Shown here in pieces: positions 19,865 through 29,247 of a DNA stretch of 35,372 bases. Positions within the stretch are counted from its first letter, which is position 1; each line of letters opens with the position of its first letter. Position numbers and translations under genes: made by a program. The DNA is taken from NCBI GenBank assembly GCA_027011095.1, contig JALVAQ010000103.1, positions 1-35,372 of the forward strand, given 5' to 3'. The notes under the pieces are model-generated. The model had not been told where the DNA came from. It saw only the letters and a list, made by a program, of their open reading frames with translations, and did no database searches. This DNA is from Bacteroidales bacterium (GTDB lineage Bacteria; Bacteroidota; Bacteroidia; Bacteroidales; F082).

Positions 19865-21970
19865 TTATGATATGCGACCCCAGTTGGCTTTGTGTTTGGT
19901 GAGGTCTAATAGTTTTCTTTTTAAACGGTTGTTTTCAGGGAGTTCGAGGTTGGTATCTTTGTCAAGGATTTTTTGAGCGATGGTGCGGGTTTCGGTAACC
20001 AGAAGGCCGTCCTTTGCAAGGTTTACAATTTTAAACTCGAGCATTCCCGATTGGCGGGTTCCCTGCATATCGCCGGGGCCACGAAGTTTGAGGTCGGCCT
20101 CGGCAATTTCAAAACCATCGTTGGTTTTAACCATTATCTCCAACCGTTTTCTTCCTTCGTTTGATAGTTTATGGCCTGACATCAGAATACAATACGACTG
20201 ATCGGTTCCACGTCCTACCCTGCCTCGCAGCTGATGTAGTTGCGACAGGCCAAACCGTTCGGCATTTTCAATAATCATCACCGAAGCGTTGGGCACATCA
20301 ACACCCACTTCAATTACGGTTGTGGAAACCATAATATCGGTTTTTCCCTCCACAAAGCGTTTCATTTCGTACTCTTTATCTTCGGGTTTTAGTCTTCCAT
20401 GTACCACGCTAACCTGATATTCGGGCAGTGGAAAGTCGCGCTGCATCTGTTCATAGCCATCCATTAAATTTTTTAAATCCAACGTTTCCGACTCGTTTAT
20501 CAGCGGATAGACCACATAAATCTGGCGGCCTTTTTTAATTTGGTCGCGCATAAAACCGATTACCTTAAGTCTGTTGTTGTCGAAAAAATGAAGGGTTTTA
20601 ACGGGTTTTCGTCCCGGAGGCAGTTCATCGATAACGGATACGTCGAGATTGCCGTACACGGTCATGGCAAGGGTTCGTGGAATGGGTGTGGCTGTCATAA
20701 CAAGTACATGGGGGGGGAGGCTGTTTTTTTTCCAAAGGCGGGCACGTTGCGCCACACCAAAACGATGTTGCTCGTCGATAATAACCAACCCGAGGTTTTG
20801 AAATTCCACTGTATCTTCAATGAGCGCATGGGTGCCTATTAACAGTTGCATTTTTCCCTCTTTCAGCCGTTTGTGAATTATTTTACGCTGTGCTTTTTTG
20901 GTTGAACCTGTTAATAAGCCCACTTCCACATCCATGTCCTGAAGCATGGTGGTTATGGAATGAAAATGTTGAGTAGCCAATATTTCGGTGGGCGCCATCA
21001 TGGCTGCCTGAAAACCATTGTCGAGGGCTATTAAAACCGACATAAGCGCCACCAGTGTTTTGCCGCTTCCCACATCGCCCTGTAGCAACCGGTTCATCTG
21101 TTTTCCCGATTTCATGTCGAGTCTTATCTCTTTAATAACCCGTTTTTGAGCATCGGTTAAGGTAAATGGCAGGTGGTGATGGTAGAAGTCGTTAAAAAAC
21201 GAACCCACAACACTGAAAACCCGGCCTCGTATTTTTTGTTGAATATTTATTTTTTGTTTAAGCATTTGAAGCTGCAAAAAGAGCAGTTCTTCAAATTTTA
21301 AACGCCGTTCGGCCTCTTTTATAATTTCAGGTGATTCGGGAAAATGAATATTCATGTAGGCTTGTTTTGCTGACAGCAGTTTGTAATGTTTGGTAAGGTA
21401 GTCGGGAAGGGGTTCCGGTATTACTTCAATCACCTGGGCAAGCAACAATTTCATTAACCGTGCAATGGAGCGGGTTCCCAGCCCCATGTTTTTCATTTTT
21501 TCGGAAGTACGGTAAATGCCTTCGAGGCGGTTGCCCTGAATTAAGGGTTCACCGTCAATAACGTCTTCTACTTCGGGATGCACAAAATTAAAACGTCCTT
21601 TAAAAACCGAGGGTTTGCCAAAAATAAGATATTCTTTACCCGGTTGAAATCGGTTTTTTACCCATTGTAGTCCTCTGAACCACACCAGTCCGATACTTCC
21701 CGTATCATCGGTAAAGGTGGCAGTAATATATTTTGTTCTTTTGTCGCCAACAGGTGTAACATTCGATACTTTTCCTTTCAGTTGAAACCAGGTGGTATCG
21801 GTGGTAATGTCGCGTACTTTATAAAATTTGCTTTTATCAACATATCTGAAAGGAAAGTAATTGAGCATGTCTTCGTAGGTAACAATGTCCAATTCCTTTT
21901 TAAGCAGGTCGGCGCGTTTAGGCCCTACTCCTTTTAAATAGGTGATATTGGTTTCGAGCAGATTATTCAT
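19865..21970 (-). CDS. recG: ATP-dependent DNA helicase RecG
   Basis: 701 aa; LLQGDVGSGKTLVALM (Walker A), IIDEQHRFGVAQR, MTATPIPRTLAM, QLRGRVGRG helicase motifs. Confidence 0.98.
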   Translation of the reverse strand: MNNLLETNITYLKGVGPKRADLLKKELDIVTYEDMLNYFPFRYVDKSKFYKVRDITTDTTWFQLKGKVSNVTPVGDKRTKYITATFTDDTGSIGLVWFRGLQWVKNRFQPGKEYLIFGKPSVFKGRFNFVHPEVEDVIDGEPLIQGNRLEGIYRTSEKMKNMGLGTRSIARLMKLLLAQVIEVIPEPLPDYLTKHYKLLSAKQAYMNIHFPESPEIIKEAERRLKFEELLFLQLQMLKQKINIQQKIRGRVFSVVGSFFNDFYHHHLPFTLTDAQKRVIKEIRLDMKSGKQMNRLLQGDVGSGKTLVALMSVLIALDNGFQAAMMAPTEILATQHFHSITTMLQDMDVEVGLLTGSTKKAQRKIIHKRLKEGKMQLLIGTHALIEDTVEFQNLGLVIIDEQHRFGVAQRARLWKKNSLPPHVLVMTATPIPRTLAMTVYGNLDVSVIDELPPGRKPVKTLHFFDNNRLKVIGFMRDQIKKGRQIYVVYPLINESETLDLKNLMDGYEQMQRDFPLPEYQVSVVHGRLKPEDKEYEMKRFVEGKTDIMVSTTVIEVGVDVPNASVMIIENAERFGLSQLHQLRGRVGRGTDQSYCILMSGHKLSNEGRKRLEIMVKTNDGFEIAEADLKLRGPGDMQGTRQSGMLEFKIVNLAKDGLLVTETRTIAQKILDKDTNLELPENNRLKRKLLDLTKHKANWGRIS

Positions 21971-21976
21971 TTTTTA

Positions 21977-21984
21977 CAAAGATA
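21977..21984 (-). promoter_or_regulatory. Candidate -7 box (TATCTTTG) immediately upstream of recG
   Basis: Minus strand TATCTTTG matches TAnnTTTG; only 6 nt before the recG ATG. No convincing -33 element at the usual spacing. Confidence 0.4.
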
Positions 21985-21996
21985 AAAAACCGGAGC

Positions 21997-22031
21997 AAAA
22001 AAAAACTCTTCGGTATCGAAGAGTTTTTTTT
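21997..22031 (-). terminator. Rho-independent terminator of the por operon
   Basis: CTCTTCG (22006-22012) GTAT CGAAGAG (22017-22023) flanked by A-run and T-run; usable in both directions. Confidence 0.9.
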
Positions 22032-22050
22032 GTTTTTTTAAGCAGAGCGA

Positions 22051-22893
22051 TTAATATTCCCAAAGAAACTGTTCAAAATTAAACATTTCGTCTTTAATTC
22101 GTTTTGATTCGAGCAGAGCATCAACGCCGGTAGCGTACTGCGAAATACGGCGGTCGAATACGTTTTGTTCTTTGTAAATATAGCTATCGAAAAGCCTTTT
22201 GATAAATACCTGATCGAACGAAAGGCGCATGGCTGAGTTAGCGCCATTGAACACATACGAGTTGGCCAGAACGGGACGGGCTTCGGCATAGGAGAACCAA
22301 AATAACGGCTCGGTACCTTCTTCGCCGTTACGTTCTTTAATAATTACCGGACACATATCGAGGATACGAACCATCATTTGTGAACGTTGTTTATCAAAAT
22401 ACCAGTCTTCTTTAATACGCAGGCGCATTATTTTGGTTGGGTCGAAGGTGGTATAAATAACCGTATCGTACTCATCGTAAGGAGGGTAAGGCCTCCTCAT
22501 GGTTGTGTAAGAAGTGTCGATTTGGCGTCCAACAATTTCGTTGTAGGTAATCGGAATCAGCAGTTCATCGGTATTGTTGATATCGTAGGCAGTAATTTCG
22601 CCCTCTTTAACGGCATCCAAAATGGTAACCGTAAACGATTTCCAGTTTTGCTGGGTTTCGATTGGATAATATAGCTTTTGGTTAAATTTTTGCCTGAAGT
22701 CGATTTCGCGCCATATTCTTTTTGACCACATTACATCTGCCTTTCTAACGGTTGGCAACGGTGCAGGTTTTATATTTTCACCATCATTGTTAGCATACAC
22801 CTGGTCGAGGGGTTGGTTATCCACAATCTGGGCAAAAATGCCGCCCCCAAAAAGCAGGGTGAATGTAACAAATGCAACAAAAAACTTTTTCAT
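22051..22893 (-). CDS. porN: T9SS component PorN/GldN
   Basis: 280 aa; signal peptide; DVMWSKRIWREIDFRQKFNQKLYYP...ITAYD typical of GldN; downstream of gldKLM. Confidence 0.95.
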   Translation of the reverse strand: MKKFFVAFVTFTLLFGGGIFAQIVDNQPLDQVYANNDGENIKPAPLPTVRKADVMWSKRIWREIDFRQKFNQKLYYPIETQQNWKSFTVTILDAVKEGEITAYDINNTDELLIPITYNEIVGRQIDTSYTTMRRPYPPYDEYDTVIYTTFDPTKIMRLRIKEDWYFDKQRSQMMVRILDMCPVIIKERNGEEGTEPLFWFSYAEARPVLANSYVFNGANSAMRLSFDQVFIKRLFDSYIYKEQNVFDRRISQYATGVDALLESKRIKDEMFNFEQFLWEY

Positions 22894-22910
22894 ATCTTAT
22901 AAATAATTAA

Positions 22911-24587
22911 TTATTTCAATTCGAGGTTGACAGGGTTCAGGCTACGCTTGGATCCGTCAGGCCCTTTTGCTTGTATGTTCTCAAAGAAGAATTTCTGTTT
23001 TCTTTTTCCGCTTCTGATGCGTTTAATAATATCTTTTGAAAAGGTATTACCCTTGGCTTTAATGGTAAAAAAGTCGCCATTAATAAGGGTTGTAAACGAA
23101 TAGGAAGTAATACGGAAATAGAAGAGGTCAAATTCAAATCCTTTCATTTCGGGGATAATAGCTCCGGCTGCAAGCAGCTGGTTTTTGTCGATAGCACCGC
23201 CTGTCATACCCGCAATGGTAGCGGTTGGGTTGGGAACACGTTTAACCCTAAAGTCAACTGCACCAAGATTATAAGGTTTTCCATCAATTTTAGCAGAAGC
23301 TGAAACGGTAACGTTTTTCATACCTTTACTAACTTCAACAATCCACTGACCTTTGTTTTTGGGATCCTTATAAAGTTTACCTTTCGAAATGGAAGGTGTT
23401 ACCTTATCCATTGACAAGCCCGGTACTGAAATAGAAACGGGGTTTTTAACACCAATATAAAACACATTCATTTTTAAAGGAGATACCGTAAGCGATGGTG
23501 GAGCTACCACATAACTACCATTAAATTCGTATTGTGTAGGTTTGTTGGTTTTTGGGTCAATCATTTCAATAACACCTGCATATTTTTTTATACCCTCGCT
23601 GGTTGCCGGAAATTCCAATTTAACAGTTCCTTCGGTACCGGTAACTTTTTTAGCACGTTTTTTATAATCCGGTTTCCACTTATCAACGCCGGTTACATAA
23701 TAAACATCAGGTTTGGTTTTTGTGTCGTAGGCTGCAACCAATACTTCGGCTTCGTACTTTTTGTTTTTAAGAACATAGGTACTTTTGGGAATAATTTTAG
23801 CTTCAACATGGTCGAATTTATAGTCGGTGGCCGAAACAGAAGCATACAGATAATTTGCAGCATCAAATTCAGCAGATTGTACTTCGTTAATAATTTTATT
23901 TATTAACGTAATATCGGCAGCAAGAATGGTGTGGTTAAAATTATGATACTCCCAGTCCTCTTTGGTTCCGGAGGCATCGTGGTAAACTTTTCCGGGTTTA
24001 ATGACAAGTCCTATTTTTTTAGAGTTTTCAGGCTCATTCATTTTTTGCAACATAAAGCTACGATACTCTTTTAACTTTTGGCTAAGTTTATACGCTTCGC
24101 CATTATTTTTGTTGCCAATCATATAGTGCGTAGTGTTGTCGTATTTGTCTTTTGTAGGTACTTTGTCAAGCAGCAGGTATTTTTGTTGAACGCCGTTTAT
24201 AACAGTGTCTTTGTAATATAATTCTCTGATTTTAAGCGAATCCTCTTTGGTGTTTTTCGGCAACACACCCATTTCGGAGGCTTTTACCAAATTAAACTTC
24301 AAATCCTCGAGGTAGTTTAAAAGCTTTTCGCTTTCCTCTTTTACCTGAACAGCTTCCTGGTACTTGGGGCCGACTTTATCTTTGTTTAATTGGTATTGGA
24401 CTTTAAATTTATCATAAATATAATCCACTTTGTTTTCCAGGCTTGCATTGGTAGTTTGCATGCTTTCGTTCACAACAAGAAATGCATTTAGCACGTCCTT
24501 TGATACATTTAATGCCAGTAAAGCATAAAGTACCAAATACATCATGGAAATCATTTTTTGCCGTGGGGTTTCTTTATATCCAGCCAT
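22911..24587 (-). CDS. porM: T9SS inner-membrane component PorM/GldM
   Basis: 558 aa; N-terminal MAGYKETPRQKMISMMYLVLYALLALNVSKDVLNAF signature of GldM. Confidence 0.97.
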   Translation of the reverse strand: MAGYKETPRQKMISMMYLVLYALLALNVSKDVLNAFLVVNESMQTTNASLENKVDYIYDKFKVQYQLNKDKVGPKYQEAVQVKEESEKLLNYLEDLKFNLVKASEMGVLPKNTKEDSLKIRELYYKDTVINGVQQKYLLLDKVPTKDKYDNTTHYMIGNKNNGEAYKLSQKLKEYRSFMLQKMNEPENSKKIGLVIKPGKVYHDASGTKEDWEYHNFNHTILAADITLINKIINEVQSAEFDAANYLYASVSATDYKFDHVEAKIIPKSTYVLKNKKYEAEVLVAAYDTKTKPDVYYVTGVDKWKPDYKKRAKKVTGTEGTVKLEFPATSEGIKKYAGVIEMIDPKTNKPTQYEFNGSYVVAPPSLTVSPLKMNVFYIGVKNPVSISVPGLSMDKVTPSISKGKLYKDPKNKGQWIVEVSKGMKNVTVSASAKIDGKPYNLGAVDFRVKRVPNPTATIAGMTGGAIDKNQLLAAGAIIPEMKGFEFDLFYFRITSYSFTTLINGDFFTIKAKGNTFSKDIIKRIRSGKRKQKFFFENIQAKGPDGSKRSLNPVNLELK

Positions 24588-24633
24588 TTTTTAATTTTTT
24601 ATTTAAAACAATTAAATACCTTAGTTAATAATA

Positions 24634-25329
24634 CTAGTCATTAACATTCATGGCTGAAAGCATATTGCCATAAACCTTGTTAAGGTTACGCATGCGTTTA
24701 TTAAGTTCTTGTACCTGATTGGAAAATTCAACGGTGGAGCTATTCGACTCGTCAAAAGTTTTTATTAATTCGTTTGCATTTTCGGCAACTTTGGCAACGC
24801 TTTCGGAGTAGCTTGTAGCGGCCGATAAATCCTGGGTCATAACTTCATTCAGTTTATTAGCGGTTTCGGATGCACCTTTTAAGCTTGTTGCAAATTCTTT
24901 GGTGGCAAAAACAGCTTCATTGGCCTGTCCTATTTGATTGGCGGTTTCGGAGAGTTTGCTTAAGCCTTCACCTAACCTTCCCAGCACCTCATCGTTGACA
25001 TTATTTTTTTCAAACATTTCATCCAGTCGTTGAGTGGGTGTTTTTCTTTGCTCCAAAACATTATCATTCACATCATCGCGATACATTCCGGCAAGTTCGG
25101 GATAAACGAGACTCCAGTCGGGTTCAACATGAGGTGGTTCAAATGCTGAAAGGAAAAAGATAACAGCTTCAGTAAGCAAACCTACCGTTAACATTTCGTT
25201 GGCACCGGGTAGGTGGATGATTTTAAAGAGTGCTCCTACCAATACGATGGACGCACCAAAACCATATACTTTAGCCATTATGTTTCTATAAATTCTTGTG
25301 TGTGTGAAATCCATTAAGCCCATGATCAA
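24634..25329 (-). CDS. porL: T9SS inner-membrane component PorL/GldL
   Basis: 231 aa; two TM helices (KVYGFGASIVLVGALFKIIHLPGANEMLTVGLLTEAVIFFLSAFEPP) typical of GldL. Start possibly at the internal Met (MGLMDF). Confidence 0.96.
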   Translation of the reverse strand: MIMGLMDFTHTRIYRNIMAKVYGFGASIVLVGALFKIIHLPGANEMLTVGLLTEAVIFFLSAFEPPHVEPDWSLVYPELAGMYRDDVNDNVLEQRKTPTQRLDEMFEKNNVNDEVLGRLGEGLSKLSETANQIGQANEAVFATKEFATSLKGASETANKLNEVMTQDLSAATSYSESVAKVAENANELIKTFDESNSSTVEFSNQVQELNKRMRNLNKVYGNMLSAMNVND

Positions 25330-25377
25330 ATAATTTTATTGATTTTGTTATAAATTTAATTCAAATAATTGTTCTTA

Positions 25378-26757
25378 TTAATGATAAACCCGTGAAGCTT
25401 TGCTTGGGTTGTCGCCTTTGTTTCGTCCAAGGTATGGCTGAATACATCTGAACCCTATGTAGGCCTTGGCTGTATCCTGATATTCATAGGCACGGGTAGT
25501 GACCTGTAAATAATATTTAATATCTTTCCACGAACCACCACGAATTACTTTACGTTTCATGGCTGGCGGATCGTCCTCTTTTGCATTATAGGTGTAGTTG
25601 GGGTTCATATCCCATGTAAAGTTGTAAGAGGACGGGTCGTAAGCCGAGTTTGTCCATTCGGCCACGTTTCCGGCCATATCGTACAAGCCCCAGTCGTTGG
25701 CAGGATAGTGTGCTACAATAACTGTACGTAATCCGCCATCGGCAATGTAATTTCCTCTGCGGGGTTTAAAGTTTGCCAAAAAGCATCCTTTTTCGTTAAG
25801 GGTATAAGGCCCGCCCCAGGGATAGGGATTAAGCTGGTACCCCCCTCTGGCAGCCCATTCCCATTCGGCTTCGGAGGGAAGACGGAATTCTGAAAGTTCC
25901 ACATTGCCTTTTTTATGTTTAATATGTGAATTAAGCAGTTGTGTTCTCCAAACGCAAAATGCCCGTGCCTGACGCCAGTTTACACCTACTACAGGGTAAT
26001 TGTCGTAAGCGGGATGCCAAAAATATTTTTCGGTCATGGGGTCGTTAAACGAATAGGTATAATCAGCAATCCATGCCAATGTATCAGGATAAACGCCAAT
26101 CATTTCGTTACGAACATAAACCGATCGGTCGCGAAGTCCCTGCGGACGGTTTGCCAGTCCGGCATTACGATAGTCGCCGGGTTCTGAAAAATCCTTTTTA
26201 GCAGCAGCGTGTAGGTCAACCCATTGATATGTGTACATTAATTTACGGGTGTCAATTTCGCGGCGGCGGAAAAATCTTTCGTTTTCGGGGAGGTACATCT
26301 CTTCGAGTGCATCTCTTACATCCTGGTCTTCGCTATCCCAGTTGATGTCTGTTTTCCAGTTTAGGTAAGGGGGGTCGTAAACTTCGCCGGTTTTTTCATT
26401 TTCTTCAATCAGAAAATCTTCGGGGTCAACATTTCCCAAAAGAGTTCTGGCGATTGAGTCGCGAACCCAGTTAACGAACTGGCGATATTCATTATTTGTA
26501 ATTTCTGTTTCATCCATAAAAAAGCCTGAAACTGAAATTGTTTTCGGTTCTGCCAAATAACTTTTTGCAATGTCTTCATCACCGGCACCCATTACAAAGC
26601 TTCCCTGTGGAACGAAAACCATCCCGTAAGGGTCGGCCTGATAGAATGGTTTTGATGAAGTTCGTGCTCCAACTAATTCTCCATTACCTGAGTTATTACA
26701 ACTTGCCAATAACCCGGCAACGAGAATGTAAAAAATCAACCTTTTCATACTTAACAA
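25378..26757 (-). CDS. porK: T9SS outer-membrane lipoprotein PorK/GldK (FGE-sulfatase fold)
   Basis: 459 aa; lipobox LLASCNNSG, FVPQGSFVMGAGDED, EVEWAARGGY-like EAEWEWAARGGY, VIRGGSWKD, IGFRCI. Likely start at MKRL (26748). Confidence 0.96.
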   Translation of the reverse strand: MLSMKRLIFYILVAGLLASCNNSGNGELVGARTSSKPFYQADPYGMVFVPQGSFVMGAGDEDIAKSYLAEPKTISVSGFFMDETEITNNEYRQFVNWVRDSIARTLLGNVDPEDFLIEENEKTGEVYDPPYLNWKTDINWDSEDQDVRDALEEMYLPENERFFRRREIDTRKLMYTYQWVDLHAAAKKDFSEPGDYRNAGLANRPQGLRDRSVYVRNEMIGVYPDTLAWIADYTYSFNDPMTEKYFWHPAYDNYPVVGVNWRQARAFCVWRTQLLNSHIKHKKGNVELSEFRLPSEAEWEWAARGGYQLNPYPWGGPYTLNEKGCFLANFKPRRGNYIADGGLRTVIVAHYPANDWGLYDMAGNVAEWTNSAYDPSSYNFTWDMNPNYTYNAKEDDPPAMKRKVIRGGSWKDIKYYLQVTTRAYEYQDTAKAYIGFRCIQPYLGRNKGDNPSKASRVYH

Positions 26758-26854
26758 TTTGATTTTATGTGTCTTACCTTATTTTCCTTTTTTAACGAGC
26801 ACCAAAAATAAGAAAATCTGCAATGTAACTTAGTTTTGGGCTTAATATTTTCAA

Positions 26855-27808
26855 TTACAAATACCGAGTGTTTTTATAACTGGTTTTTGAATGGTCACCT
26901 TTTATTTTAAAACAGTAGCTTAATCCTATTTCGTGAGACCCTGGCATACCGTATCTCATGGTATTGATATCATAGGAATAGCTAATATTGAAATCTCTGA
27001 ACTTAACGCCAACCATAACGCCCACCGACTCTAAAAACCGATAGCTGACACCGGCGTAAAATCTGTCTTTGTACCTAACGTTGGTTGAAATAATATATTG
27101 CGTGGAGGCTAAATTACTCTCAATCATAAATCCAGGATCAATTTCATAGTCTTGGTTGGTAAGAAATATCCGGTACATTCCGGTAAGAAACAGGGTGCGG
27201 TCGGTTTTGTAACGAACCACCTGATTATCGGAGGTACTTAAATTTTTTCCGTGCGATTCGAGCAGGTTAATTACTGATAACCCCACGTAGTAATCTTCGG
27301 TTTTAACAAATATGCCCAGGTTGCCGTCAAAAATCATCGCTCCCTGTTCGGAGGACAACAAAATTGGGTCTCCCGATTGTTCCGGTTTTAATTTTGAGAA
27401 ATCAATGCTGTGGTTCATCAAACTAACTCCTGCGCCAATGCCCACATCGGCAAACGAAAGTGAAGCATGAAACGAATAAGAAAGGTTAATGCCTACTGAT
27501 TTTTCGAAGCCCAGTTTGTCCTGAATAATTGAACCGCCAAGCCCTCCGTGTAAAACTTTCATGGGTGAGTTAATGGTAACAAGGTAGGTTTCGGGAGCAA
27601 CTTTATTGCCTTCATCGTCGGTAAAACCGGCCCAGTGTTGACGCAAAAGTCCGTTTACACATACGCCATCACCCATTCCTGCAAATCCGGGATTAATGTA
27701 GGTTAAGGTATTATTATATTGCGTAAAAGTTGAAAGCCTCTGCCCGTAAGCAGTTGCCGAAACAACAATTAGAAAAATAATACTGTTGTAAAACTTTTTA
27801 AAACTCAA
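26855..27808 (-). CDS. porP: PorP/SprF family T9SS outer-membrane protein
   Basis: 317 aa; signal peptide, FTQYNNTLTYINPGFAGMGDGVCVNGLLRQHWAGF typical of PorP/SprF; first gene of the por cluster. Confidence 0.95.
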   Translation of the reverse strand: MSFKKFYNSIIFLIVVSATAYGQRLSTFTQYNNTLTYINPGFAGMGDGVCVNGLLRQHWAGFTDDEGNKVAPETYLVTINSPMKVLHGGLGGSIIQDKLGFEKSVGINLSYSFHASLSFADVGIGAGVSLMNHSIDFSKLKPEQSGDPILLSSEQGAMIFDGNLGIFVKTEDYYVGLSVINLLESHGKNLSTSDNQVVRYKTDRTLFLTGMYRIFLTNQDYEIDPGFMIESNLASTQYIISTNVRYKDRFYAGVSYRFLESVGVMVGVKFRDFNISYSYDINTMRYGMPGSHEIGLSYCFKIKGDHSKTSYKNTRYL

Positions 27809-27953
27809 TACTCTGTTCTTTTTATTTTTCCTTTTATTAACGCAGGCTAAAGTATAAAAATTATAGTTTGGTAAACCTTTTTTTTATTTTATTTCGCTGT
27901 AATGACACCGTTAATCATTTGTACGTTGCAAAGAAAAGCTATTTTATTACACC

Positions 27954-28511
27954 TTACAACAATTTATATTTATCCAAAATAACATATTCGGGTCCATGAG
28001 GGTGCAGGATACTTTCGTATAAAAATATTTCATGTACATCAATTGTTTGAAAAAACACCTCTTTATATAGGACAATGGATTTTTGAAAAAATGCTTTATC
28101 CTGTACCTGTTTAATTCGTGCAAGGGTAAGGTGCGGCACAAAGTTTTGCCGGTCGTTGGGAAAGCCGGCTTGTTCAAGTTCAAATCGCAAATTATTTCCC
28201 AATCTGATAAGCTGCTTGTCGTTGTTAATATTTACCCTGATGATTCGTGGGCGATAGGTACTGCCAAAAATGCCAATTCCTTTTAAATCGAAAGAAAACG
28301 AATTTGTGGAGTCGGTAACTTTTTTGATTGTTTTTGAAATGATATCAATTTTATCTTCCGTTGTTTCGCCAATAAATTTCAGGGTAAGATGAAAAAGCGA
28401 TGCATCAACCCATTTAATTCTACCCTGGCTGCATCGGGCTTGTAAATCGTTACATGCTTTTAACAAGGTTTGGTTGGGATAAATATTAATAGCAATAAAA
28501 AGACGTTTCAT
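27954..28511 (-). CDS. thpR: RNA 2',3'-cyclic phosphodiesterase (2H family, LigT/ThpR)
   Basis: 185 aa; paired H-x-T motifs HLTLKFIGET and HLTLARIK; MKRLFIAINI start. Confidence 0.92.
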   Translation of the reverse strand: MKRLFIAINIYPNQTLLKACNDLQARCSQGRIKWVDASLFHLTLKFIGETTEDKIDIISKTIKKVTDSTNSFSFDLKGIGIFGSTYRPRIIRVNINNDKQLIRLGNNLRFELEQAGFPNDRQNFVPHLTLARIKQVQDKAFFQKSIVLYKEVFFQTIDVHEIFLYESILHPHGPEYVILDKYKLL

Positions 28512-28573
28512 AAACTTTAAAAATAGAAAAGCAAAAATGCATAAAAAATAAATGAGTCTGGCCTAAAAAATTA

Positions 28574-28604
28574 TTGCATGAAAAAACAAATTGTTATATC
28601 TTTG
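28574..28604 (+). promoter_or_regulatory. Candidate promoter of tRNA-Ala
   Basis: TTG (28574-28576), N20, TATCTTTG (28597-28604), matching Bacteroidetes -33/-7 consensus, 26 nt before the tRNA. Confidence 0.65.
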
Positions 28605-28630
28605 CCGCCGCAATTGAAAAAATTGCAGAT

Positions 28631-28704
28631 GGGGGATTAGCTCAGTTGGCTAGAGCGTTTGACTGGCAGTCAAGAGGTCATCGGTTCGATTCCGATATTC
28701 TCCA
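28631..28704 (+). tRNA. tRNA-Ala, anticodon GGC
   Basis: 74 nt cloverleaf GGGGGAT..ATTCTCC-A, anticodon loop CTGGCAG (GGC), T-loop TTCGATT; acceptor G3-U70 wobble pair, the alanine identity element. CCA not encoded. Confidence 0.97.
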
Positions 28705-28713
28705 CGTAAAGAG

Positions 28714-28748
28714 AAGGTTATTAATCAATGGGTTAGTAACCTTTTTTT
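28714..28748 (+). terminator. Rho-independent terminator after the tRNA
   Basis: AAGGTTATTAAT (28714-28725) pairs with GTTAGTAACCTT (28732-28743), loop CAATGG, then T-run. Confidence 0.85.
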
Positions 28749-29247
28749 ATGTCCTTTACCCTCCTTTATGGTTTCCCTCTCTATTCTCACAATGACTATT
28801 TATCATTATAGGAATGACTTTTACTATGACTTTTTACAATTTAATGTAAAATGGCAAAGTGTAAAATTATTGTAAGAAAGAACCCCACTTTAAAAAATTG
28901 TATTTTCTTATTTATGCTCATATTTCCTTCCCTATCTCCATCCAACATTCCCGGCATAGTAAAAACAATCAGGATGATTAGATTTTGATTTCGAACCATG
29001 GTACTTAATTTCTAAATATTTTATAAAGACTAATTAATAAGGTAATTACTGGTTTTGACGATTAGTGGAGGTGCTGACAAAATTTACCAATGATGACCTT
29101 TTGATGACCTCTAAATCTTGCTTCTTACCATTAAATGGGGTTCTTTTGTAATGATTTATAATGTGATGATTACCTCCGTTGGTAATTTGGAGTGTAAAAA
29201 ACCCACATTACAATAAAAAGCTTAACGATTACTAAAGATTTCGTCTT

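Noticed and set aside
28574-28795. 73-aa ORF (GGLAQLARAFDWQSRGHRFDSDILH)
   Set aside because: A well-known artefact of translating a tRNA gene; it overlaps tRNA-Ala at 28631-28704.
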